Shown here: in pieces, positions 25,604-35,629 of the stretch
How the letters are laid out: each line of letters begins with the position of its first letter
How positions within the stretch are numbered: position 1 is the stretch's first letter
Position numbers and translations under genes: made by a program
Notes under the pieces: generated by a model
What the model was told of the DNA's origin: nothing
Databases searched by the model: none
The model's input: only the letters and a program-made list of their open reading frames with translations
NCBI RefSeq assembly: GCF_000237925.1
Contig: NC_031502.1
Location: 32,019,914-32,083,913 of the forward strand
Direction of reading: 5' to 3'
DNA from: Schistosoma mansoni
Taxonomy: Eukaryota > Platyhelminthes > Trematoda > Strigeidida > Schistosomatidae
DNA length: 64,000 bases

Positions 25604-25869
25604 TTCGATCTTCATACCAATGTTCACCATGTAAATCGATCAAAAGCTATGAAACTCTCCATCAAAATGTTGATTTGGTTACAATCAGAATGATTATTGC
25701 AGGTGAATATTCTGGTATAGAACATGTGATTGTGGATGGTGTTGTACAAAGTATTAAATTGATCCCTGAGGAAATAAAACGATGTGTTGCTAGATTTGCA
25801 TTTCAGTATGCAAAAGATAACGGTCAACGTAGTGTAATAGCTGCGCCCGAAAACAGTACTCTACACTGA
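25604..25869 (+). pseudogene. NAD-isocitrate dehydrogenase alpha (IDH3A-like) fragment
   Basis: Encodes FDLHTNV, then after a one-base deletion PCKSIKSYETLHQNVDLVTI, then [20 protein letters not shown], then RFAFQYAKDNGQRSV and a stop. This is the central part of the mitochondrial NAD-dependent isocitrate dehydrogenase catalytic subunit (human: [20 protein letters not shown]). The conserved ENTEGEYSG reads MIIAGEYSG, so the catalytic region is altered. No intron interrupts about 88 codons, which fits a processed copy, but it could be one duplicated exon pair. No poly(A) tail is seen. The copy is broken and cannot make the enzyme. Confidence 0.88.
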
Positions 25870-25990
25870 ACTAATTGCTTTTATATATAAATAATTTATT
25901 CACAATGAACCATGAACAAATTGATTATTCATTAATAAAGATAACTTGAACTTTAGAGAAACAAATTTTCTTTCATTTAAAATAGTTTTA

Positions 25991-26362
25991 TAGTTGAGTT
26001 CATGAATCTGTTAAGGCTAGACCACCATGAAAAACCTGAAAACGCTGGACGGCTGTTTCTTCCTAGCACGGAACTCCTCAGCAATGTTCATCAACAATCC
26101 TGCTCGCGGGATTCGAACCCAGAACCTTTCGGTCCCACACGCTAACGCTTAATTTCTAGACCACTGAGCTGGCCGGCATCCAACAGTGTTGATGTTTAAC
26201 TTCAATTGATTCACGAAATCTCGCCACCATCCATCATTGTCTTCAGTGAGTTACCATGTCACAACAGATCTGGTTGAACTCCGCTGGTCACTCTTTCTCA
26301 CTAGAACTCCAGGAAATACCTTTTGAGGCCAGTTACTGGTGAGCACATGATGATTATTATTA
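25991..26362 (-). mobile_element. S1 tRNA-like SINE, nearly full length
   Basis: About 370 bp. On the minus strand an A-box-like AGCTCAGTGGTCTAGA (about 26155-26170) and a B-box GGGTTCGAATCCC (26108-26120) give a tRNA-like pol III promoter. A hammerhead-like motif follows (26039-26093): CTGAGGA, stem II TTCC/GGAA, GAAAC, GTC, all core residues present. Then the 3' part CATGGTGGTCTAGCCTTAAC. About 180 bp upstream of the A box is also shared with 38105-38470. Confidence 0.75.
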
Positions 26363-26737
26363 AAAATGGGTTTTTTGGAGATTTTAGTAATTTTATAGTT
26401 TTGTCTGTAAGCAAATGAAAAAAATAGGCTATTGAGATTATCTTTTTACAATACAAAATAAAATAAAACAGAACAGGCGAGATAATATCATACCGCAAAA
26501 TCAATTGTATATTGAATGCCTGAAAAGAAATCTGTTTTATTAAAACAAATATATCAGTTACATGAAATCAAACAGAAAATGTCAACTAATAATAGATAAA
26601 TGTATCAATCAAAGTAAAGTAACAATACGATTCCAAATTATGGAATTGCTTGAAAAAGTTTTAAAAGTCAACGTTTATCTGTTTGCTTAAAATAAGCGCA
26701 TCATAAAGTTTTTGGTCAATAATCAAACAATAAATAA

Positions 26738-26860
26738 TACCATCAGCAATAGCCTATTGTGGGAGAGGACAAATCAGCTACCAGCCGAAGATAAAATCAG
26801 AAAAAGACGATGTAAGTAGATAGGACACACATTGAAGAACTGGAAAATCTACAAATCAAA
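26738..26860 (+). mobile_element. LINE-A relic
   Basis: A piece of about 120 bp matching the C-terminal domain of the plus LINE-A copy: GGGAGAGGACAAATCAGCT against GGGAGAGGACAAACCAGCT, then CCAGCCGAAGA, then AGACGATGTAAGTAGAT. It encodes a decayed form of [20 protein letters not shown], with stop codons. Confidence 0.7.
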
Positions 26861-27097
26861 CTGATTGTAACAGTATGTCCTACATTTATTAACCACTAAA
26901 TAGATATTAAGAGTAAAAAATAATTCAGAAAGGTTTTTCGAAATATAAAGTAAGGCAAATAAGTGAGGTGCTTTTACTCTTTCCAACGTAGTAAATAAAA
27001 CTATGTGTATGAAAAAAAACTATAGAATTTCTTGTCAATTAATGAAATCACTGATTTCATTTCGTTATAGAAACTTTGGACATTTTAACCCATAATG

Positions 27098-27677
27098 ACT
27101 TACTCACTTACTTACGCCTGTTACTCCCAATGGAGCATAAGCCGCCGACCACCATTCTCCAACCCACTCTGTCCTGGGCCTTCTTTTCTAGTTCTATCCA
27201 ACCTTTGTTCATTCTTCTCATGTCTGTCTCTATTTCTCGGCGTAATGTGTTCTTTGATTTTCCTCTTCTCCTTTGACCTCCAGGGCTTGTCTTGTGACAC
27301 AGTTGGGTGATTTCCTCAAATTGTGCCCAATCCACTTCCAGCGCTTCTTCCTGATTTTTTCCTCCGCTGGAATCTGGTTTGTTGTCTCCCACAGTAACTT
27401 GTTGCTGATGGTGTCTGGCCATGGGATCCGAAGTATCTTGCGTAGACAGCTGTTAATAAACACTTGTATCCTCTGGATAATGGCTTTCGTAGTTCTCCAC
27501 GTCTCTGCCCCATACAGTAGAACTGTTTTGACATTTGTATTGAAAATTGTGACTTTGGTGTTGGTTGACAATTGTTTTGAGCTCCAGATGTTTTCCAGTT
27601 TTAAATATGCTGCTCTTGCTTTACCGATTCTCGTCCTCACATCTGCATCTGATCCACCGTGTTCATCAATGATGCTG
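27098..27677 (-). mobile_element. LINE-A 3' fragment with target duplication
   Basis: 580 bp covering only the C-terminal domain ([18 protein letters not shown] to the end) and the TAAG tail. It is flanked by AACCCATAATG at 27087-27097 and 27678-27688, an exact 11-bp target duplication, so this is a complete but heavily 5'-truncated insertion. Its protein is close to the 54296-56597 copy (for example [25 protein letters not shown]), suggesting the same recently active lineage. A short deletion in the RQAL-to-GRPKNT region and frame changes break it. Confidence 0.92.
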
Positions 27678-27867
27678 AACCCATAATGGACAACAAGACA
27701 AAATAATAATAAACGGAGAATCATACAATCATCCAATCTTGATTAACTCAATAGTAAAGTAAATCACTTCAAGATACCATATCATTTTCTAATAATATTT
27801 TGACCATTCTCATAATAAAAATACTCAGTTCCAAACCATTGTTAACTTCTCTGGAGGTTAATAGAAT

Positions 27868-27950
27868 AAAGATGGATGGTGGCTAGAAGTGGAATGCAGG
27901 ACGTGAGTTTCGTCCTATTTGGAACTCGTCAGATGGGTGTGCCTGTAAAC
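27868..27950 (-). repeat. Sm-alpha hammerhead fragment
   Basis: A minus-strand hammerhead at 27888-27946. Core CTGACGA, GAAAC and GTC are complete; stem II TTCC/GGA is good; the part of stem I near the core is mispaired. No flanking tRNA-like sequence. Confidence 0.7.
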
Positions 27951-29094
27951 AATACAAAAATGGACTATTCGAGTATATTAAAACTGATTATCAAGAACGC
28001 TTATAGCAGAAATCGAGATCAATCATTAGAAACAAAGAAGTATCAATTGACTGTTCAAATTACGTGAATATAACACTACTAATCTAATTGACTGAAGTTT
28101 AAAAATTGGAACTTTTTTGACATGGCTGTGACCATATGGACCTACAGATCCTCGATTATAATTACATGTATTTAGTTATTTCAACAGAAATCTATTTACT
28201 ATAGATTCCATATGTTAATTACTCCAAATTGTAATTTCAATTAATTGAACTCATAAAAAGTTACTAAATTTCATAGTCACATGACAAACAACAAGAAAAA
28301 TGGTACAGGTTATACTTTATTTAATGCTTACTATACATATTGTTTTATTAAACTTGACATTATCATCATTCTTCATACATTCTCAATTAATCAATCAACT
28401 TAGAGTTTATAGAACAATCGAATGTAAATTAAATACTTACTATATTTTATTACCATATTCATTTTTTGATCATGCTAAGTAATCAATCTCTCAAATCGAA
28501 CTAAATTAGACTAGTAATAAAAATATCGTTTGATGAATATGAATATTTTAGACTTTATTACTCTATCTGTGGTCCCAATATGATATTTTAAATAACAATG
28601 ATGACACTTAATAGTCGAGTTATAAAAACAAAAACAAAAACAAATAAGACCACATACATCATTATTCTGAGTGAATATAGTTTCTTAGTTTCTGGGTGGT
28701 CTAATATTCTATTTATAGATTCCTTAAAAATAAAACTAGAGAGAAAAAAAAAACACCACTACAGTTTTTGTCACATTTTTTTTTCACTTTGATGCATCTG
28801 TCGATTAGAATTCATCGAAAAAAAAGAAACTTATGTTAATCTATTTGTAAAATTAATAAAGAAAATATATGTATTGAATCAAGACAGATTTATGTTTTCT
28901 GCCTGAACGACGTAGTTAAAACCGCCAACTATTTCATTGATCTTGAAAGTTAAATACGCCCTGTATAGTTGATTTTTAAAGGGACCTAAATATGGATTTG
29001 GAAAACTGTTGGTATTAGTAAACTTGCATCATTTGCGATGTAATCGATATGTCAGCGAACAAAAGGTGTGTAAACTAGAGGGAAATTCACTGAG

Positions 29095-30060
29095 TTGTAC
29101 TTTATAGCTGTAAAACACGACCTATGAAAGTCAAAGAAATAAGTAGCCTGAAGGCTTTTCATAAAAAATGCCTCTGGAACATTCCTAGGAGTTCGTGAAA
29201 CGACTGAGTGAGCAATTTGGGCTGAGGTTAGACTCACAGTACTATGCAAAAGTAGCGAACCGGTTGATAAGGTTGTAAATCGTCATCGGATGAGATGGTT
29301 AGGCTATGTGTTACATGTTCCTAACCACTTCTTAACGCGGACTCACGCTTGCTGATGTAAATATGTGTTAGGAGAGAACTATAAGTAACCAAACCATAAT
29401 ACACCATCAGTCTGTAGTATCTGGTACTATATCAAGCCCACATGCGCTATTCTAGCCTCTGGACAGACTGACTTATTAATTCTTTTCGTGCCATATATTG
29501 ACCTTGATAATCACTCACTTATTAATATTGACTGTTTTCATATGAGCGTATGTATGTGCATTGCTTATCCTACTCATCAAATGTCTGTAACTTATTTTTG
29601 TCTGGCTAATCAAATCATACTGGATCAAATAGAGTCGGCTCACTCGGCCTCTTCACGTCGTTTCGTTTTTCATTTTTCCACTAACATTCTCTGCGTCGCT
29701 TTGTCCATTCGTTTCCGTTTCTCTGTCCAGATCAATGAGTTTACGATATATATATATTAAAAAAATCCATTCTAGTATTTGAGTTATTTTATTCTGTTAT
29801 TCTGCAACGTGAAGTAAGTCGATAATTATGTACGAGGATAACCGAGATGTATATTTCGATAACATTGTTTTACAGTCAAACGGCCACAAAATGTCCATGA
29901 ATTGATTGACTGTTGGTGTGAGCACACTTGTTAATGCATATAAGCTGGTAGGGAGTTCTGTACTCTAATCCTAATTGGTGAGTTATCGCAGACTTTGAGT
30001 GTGATGGTTTAGAATCGTTCACATTGATGCAGATGCATTTACTCTTTATATTCTTCTTGA
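29095..30060 (+). mobile_element. LINE-B relic split by an LTR-like insert
   Basis: Left part (29095-29412) is a decayed C-terminal domain: RMRWLGYVLHVPNH is clear at 29290-29330. The right part (29878-30060) resumes with CCATGAATTGATTGACTG and matches the later C-terminal part, as does the minus-strand relic at 41525-41805. Many stops, so it is old. Confidence 0.65.
29413..29872 (+). mobile_element. LTR-like insert in a LINE-B relic
   Basis: About 460 bp starting TGTAGTATCTGG, splitting a LINE-B relic. CAGTC occurs directly on both sides (29408-29412 and 29873-29877) and may be a 5-bp duplication, though the right terminus is not a classic CA end. From memory the interior resembles LTRs common in schistosome genomes; I did not confirm this. 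Fossil, internal region absent. Confidence 0.5.
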
Positions 30061-33000
30061 TCCTGTATTTCAGTGTTCCGTCATACATACATTTTCTTAG
30101 TGTCTTTCCGAATTATAGATTAACTGTTAGTTTGTAGTTATAATTCTATAAGCAACAAATAGAAATCTACAAATTATAATTTTAACATCAAACATAAAAA
30201 GTCCTAAGATCAGTTCTGAATTGCGAGGAATATAATTTTCTCGTCAGTCCATAAACCTTTATTTTAACATCAATCTGAACTATAATGTTTCATTAGTAAA
30301 TACCATTTATCTAATAAAATTTACTGTCTTAGTCAAAATAGTCACGTGAGACTGTAATGAAAGTTAATCACCAGTAAGCATATGACCAGTATTAGTACAC
30401 AAAGTTGTGGAGACTAAAATTTCTTTAGTTTTTCATCGTGAACTGACATCATTAAAACACTTAAAATCAGGTGGCATTATACAGCTATACTGTGTACTGA
30501 CGATATAAGGGATCTAACACAGAATCTTCAGGCCACTGAGTTAGCATGCATTGAGATTTACATTGACAACTTCAGACAGTTCGCAAATTCCACTAACATT
30601 AGTGGTAATTATTAAACTGTTCCAACCAAGACTTATCTACCGAGGAACAGCGAATTCCTCTCGTACTTACATTTTTTGTTAACTTTAACATATACCATAA
30701 AATTTAACTTTAGCAGTTATAGAAAACAATTAAAAATCAGCAACGTTATGTCAATCAAATACTCTACTTCAATTACCACAAATCCCTAATACAAAACTAA
30801 CAATAAACATAAAAGGATAACCGGTAGTGAAAACAAAAAACTATTAAAAATATATACCCTAGCGTGAGAATTACTCATTAACTAGTAAAATTAACTCAAT
30901 GTATTAACCGTATAAATCTGTTATTATTCATTCTTTTCATTTTATCACCAAAAAAGTTTAATTCTTAGATAACTAAGCAGTTAACTATGATTACTGATTG
31001 ACTGATTGTTAGTGTGTTTAACTTCATTTTTTTTCCTCACCTTATTCATATTGAATCTTGTCAATATATCATTCTAATGAATTAATCCATAGAGAATAGT
31101 TTTAAATATTTGAAAAATTCTTTTGATCTTAACTTTTTAAAATTTATTCTATAGTTCTATATATAGATATTTATATATATCTTATGAAGTTCAAAAGAAT
31201 CGCGGTATTTTCAATAAAGTTTTCAAAGAAATAGGTCAAAAGTTATTACTAGGATTAGTACCTTTATTCTTATAAATACCATCACTACCCATAATAATAA
31301 TTCCAATCATTCTCGCTACATGTAATTGACTGTGTATAATACAGATTTTTAAAATAAAATTACTTTACAACGTGTTCACTGATCACTATTGGAGTTAAAG
31401 TACAATTAATCATACAAATAGATTCATGAAAATTATTCGATTATTTTAAATTATAATTAAATGAATTCAACATTTTATTATGTACCTACATTAGTTAAAT
31501 AATATACTACTTATATTAATAGTTTACTTAATATTTTAAAAATTTTCACATATATTAGTAGTATACAAGATGTATGAAATAAATAAATAGAGTTCTAGCT
31601 ATTTACAGTTTGTATGTAAACGAGAATTGAAGATTTTATTTCAAGACTCAAATATAATCGGCTTCACATAAGATTATTTCGCCTAATATATATTCCTTAC
31701 TGAATGTATAAAAATAGTATATCTTGTTCTAAAACGGACTTATATTTAGATATTATATTAAAGAACAATATTAAAGGTTAATATCCTCAATGTATATGTT
31801 TAACAGTTTTTCGAACATACTAGTATATGTACAGTTTAGATAACTAGCTAAGCATATGAAAACATTATAACGTCTATATCATATCATTTCTTTTGCACAT
31901 TCGAGACAAACTTATTAAATACTACTATTCACAAACGACAACAACATATTTATGTTTCCTGAAAATATCAGCCCCTAAGTATCTTTATACAATTTATTAT
32001 AAATTAAGGCTTTATGAGTAGATAAGTTTGAAATGAATTTATTCACAAACTGGAATAACTTGGTGAACTACAAAAAATCAGAAGGTAACCGGGCTCCCAG
32101 GTAGTAAGACACGTAGGACCTCATCAATAAGTAGACTTAAGACACTCAGGTCTACCAACAAACACAATTATTATTAATTCAAATCTACTGATAACTAGGT
32201 TTCAATTGAAATGCACGGCAGATAGAAATTCAACCAACATATTATTTCATAAAAGTATACTTTACTTGACAAAGGATTATAATATTAATGTGAACTATAT
32301 TAAGGATAGACTTGATTTTCGATTAGAACTCATTTCAAACAATTTTATCGGTAACACCTAAACAGACAAGTTTGCGATGAGTGAGACCTCTTTAGATTTT
32401 AATCTACATATATTTTGTAGTTGTTAACTGTTGAAAATTTTCAAAAATGATTGTCAAAAACTTACTTCTAATTTTATGTAACCATGGCGTATATGATTTT
32501 TAGTTATATATGTATTAAATCGGAAATGTCTATTACTTATACGTGAAGATTATCAGTGAATTAACTACAATGTGTAACAACTAGATAAATGATTTGAGAT
32601 CCATATAATTTACAGATATTTAATGAGATATGTAGCAACAAATTAGATTACATTTTATGCTTCATTAGGTAATAAAAACAATATATCTTAGTAATATATT
32701 TTTATTGGTTATTTCGTTTGACTGCTCGGCAAAAAAGAGATGATTAAAAAAGAGTGAATCCAGCGAAAATTTAGCATATTTAGAAGCACTGAATATCTTA
32801 TATGCTTGATGCTACTACGAGTCCACCTTACTCGGTAAACGGAGCGAAAGTTAATGACAAAGTGACACGAAAAACCATTATAATCCGTTGTCCCCGGCCC
32901 TGCTAACTAGATCAAGAAGTCTTGATGAGGCGTAGAAGAATGTATTCTACAAGGACCCAGAAAATACGAGGTCACTAAGTACACAAATCAAGCGTATTTG

Positions 33001-34808
33001 TACAATGATAGAAACGCCCCTGAGAGAGCCACAAAATAGTGTGCTAAAAAAACCGTCAACCAATGACAGTCAAGGAATTTCGAGTGGGAAATGTAAGCTG
33101 TAGGTCAACTAAGCGTTTCTTGACGTGAAAACTTTAAACTCGAATTTTCAGAATAAAATTAAGAAACTAGGACTTTTTCCAAGTGAGTTCTGCGAATCTA
33201 ACGTCTCCAACAATATCATAGAGCTCAACAGTCTGTAAGAGTCGAACTATATGAAAATTCACTTTTGCTTTGAAATTCAATCAGCCTACTTATGGTTTTA
33301 GGTGCTGTTCAAGTGTTAGAATATGTTGTCTGTTTCAGAAAAGGTATAAACCATCCCAATATATGTTCAAGAGACCATATCACTATGTCATATTTACATT
33401 GCGATATACTAAATAATGCGTTACGAGGAATGAGTGTTAGGTCACAGACCGAGGCATTCAAAGATTGATATCGTTTACCATTCCAATATTCATTAATATA
33501 AAGATTTCAGTTATACAGGAAGTCAGATGAGGCCCAAATTTCTAAATAGTGATGTTTTTAACAAAGGATGATACGCTCATGATATAACCTCCGTCGACAT
33601 TGTAAATACACCTCCTGATGAGTACCAACTATCATGCAACAAAGATCAAATTTTTTTGGTCGATTTCATTTCACAACCTAACGCTAGACCAATGGTGGTA
33701 GCTTATAAAGATGACATGTTTTTGATAATAATAATAATAATAATCCTAAAGGTGACCCGTTTTAATAATACAATCGACTTATAGCAACAACATTCAGAAA
33801 TAAAACGATTAATTTGCCCTTCAAGACAAAATTATATTTACCAAGCTGTATGACAAAACTTTCAAAGTCAACATCAGAAGTAAACAAACTGATTATATTT
33901 TCCAGAATGTAAACAAGAATCATAACTTTCTTTCATTAAAAAAAAGACCCAACATCAAGCATAGAAGTAACGTGATCTTTGTTTACAAAATTTATTCGAT
34001 TTCTTCTCGGCTTTTTTTCCAGTAAAAGAGATTATACTGTGAAGTAGTTTTTTTAAAAAACAACAGCACTTTTATGATTAGTTGGGACAATAGTCGCATA
34101 TACACGTGAAAATCAATCACAGATTAAAATTACAGTTTGTGCAAAGTAAATTTTTAAAAAAACAAAAAAACAACAATAAGTACATCATGAGATAATCACC
34201 ACGAGAAGGTGGATTTCTGGTGTATTCATGTGTATCTGTGTGATTCGGAGTGATAATACATGAGAAAATAACGATTATGATAATAATATTATCCTGTAAC
34301 CATTGATTCTCGACGTGGTGATTGAAGTGTAGTTAAACCATTAATTAATAAACACATTTTAACTCTTTCTTTCTCAAGCAATTTCGACAAATGTCTAACA
34401 AATAAGAAAGAAAACACAAGAGAAGAGACATATTTAAAGTTAAATAAATCAGAATTATTATAAGATAAAGTATTATACAAATGGTTTGAAATAAATGCTT
34501 AATTTACAGGATAAAAGCTGATACCATACTGTTCTTTTTTCAAATTAATTAATGAGTAATTTAATAAACATCAACTCAAATTTTAATTAATGATTCCTTC
34601 TTGATTTCTCACACTGTTATAATCATTTTTTAAAAATGTACTCCTCAATCAACTTTTGAACTACATTATCTCATAAAGTTACACTTTACATATCTGTATT
34701 TAAGATGATGTAACATAGCTTTCTGCATCAACCTGATTATGCCTATAAAGTATTACATGGTTAGTTTTCAAGGTATTGATGTTCTCTGTTAGACGTGTAA
34801 TTTTTATT
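30061..34808. other. No gene seen; one GC-richer patch
   Basis: About 4.7 kb downstream of EXOC2. The stretch 32810-33190 is GC-richer (CCGTTGTCCCCGGCCCTGC) and may be a fossil repeat, but I see neither clear ends nor a target duplication. The rest is AT-rich without recognisable content. Confidence 0.4.
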
Positions 34809-34825
34809 CATTTATTTATTTATTT

Positions 34826-35330
34826 AAACACATAAATATTCGTACAAAAGGAGCACCAGATATATATGCGCTGCACAAATCTCATTTGATTTGAGTGAGG
34901 GCTGTGATACTGCTCAGGTGCCCAAACTGGAGCAGGTGGTTTTCTTAGGAGGCCACACCCCGAGCCTTTGACCTAAAGGTCTGATCCACAAGGCAGTGGA
35001 GCATCGTGAGGAGATGCAGTCTCATGGTAGCCGGTGACTGACGATTGGTTCATACTCCATTTGTTCCTTCAGGATCCTAGAGCCCATGTGCACCATTGGT
35101 TTGGATTCAGGGTTTTCCAACTCCCCCAGGTGAACTTTCCGTGTCCACCAACCCAGTTAAAGCGCCGGACATTCGCTTTTCGTCCTTTTAATTTCGTAAA
35201 CAATTCTCCCACCACAAGAAGGCAGTGAGTAGGACTTATCTGAGAGTAGCTATGTATGTGTGGCCATGTGAGAGCATTTCAGGAGGGAGAGCGGCCTCTC
35301 CCCACTTTTAGCCGTACCAGGGCATTTGGG
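34826..35330 (-). repeat. Dispersed repeat R3, copy 2
   Basis: About 505 bp with the same blocks as copy 1. The left end adjoins a TTTA tetranucleotide run (34809-34825), again placed like a 3' tail. It lies just downstream of the EXOC2 stop and may be part of the 3' UTR or its end. Confidence 0.75.
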
Positions 35331-35436
35331 GGCGTTCTATAATTTAATTATGAGTCTATTACAATCTCTTTCAATACAACAATAGAATTATAAGTATATA
35401 CTCTGAAGAAAAAAAATTACAAATAAAATCATTAAT
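35330..35436 (-). other. Region just after the EXOC2 stop
   Basis: AT-rich sequence of about 107 bp between the stop codon and an unclassified dispersed repeat. It should hold the start of the 3' UTR. I see no canonical AATAAA on the minus strand in it; AATTAAA at 35341-35347 is the nearest variant. Confidence 0.3.
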
Positions 35437-35629
35437 TTACTGAGATTCTTCGCTTTCTAAATAACTGAATACTGGAGTTATTTTAATCTTGTAACGAGAG
35501 CATATTATATTTAATAGTTTATTTGATTCATTTGTAAATAAATAACTTGGTAAAATTAATTTCATTGCATTCAAATCCAAAGTTAATTGTAATTGAGCTA
35601 ATTGTGACCAATCCGATAGATTACGTTCA
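35437..35629 (-). CDS. EXOC2: EXOC2 terminal coding exon with stop
   Basis: 193 nt. The acceptor is a T-rich tract ending TTATTAAG; the first base completes Val. It encodes 63 residues including [20 protein letters not shown], aligning with human [20 protein letters not shown], then a stop. The human protein runs a few tens of residues further, so the fluke tail is slightly shorter. The open frame upstream of the acceptor (very Phe/Ser-rich) is intron sequence. Confidence 0.84.

Noticed and set aside
25991-26362. A real tRNA gene
   Set aside because: A and B boxes are present, but the acceptor and anticodon stems do not form and the sequence is repeated; it is a tRNA-derived SINE.
27273-27686. 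137-codon plus-strand frame
   Set aside because: Antisense of the LINE-A fragment at 27098-27677.
32810-33190. LTR-like GC-richer patch
   Set aside because: No end motifs or duplication could be fixed; kept only as a comment in the gene-free stretch.
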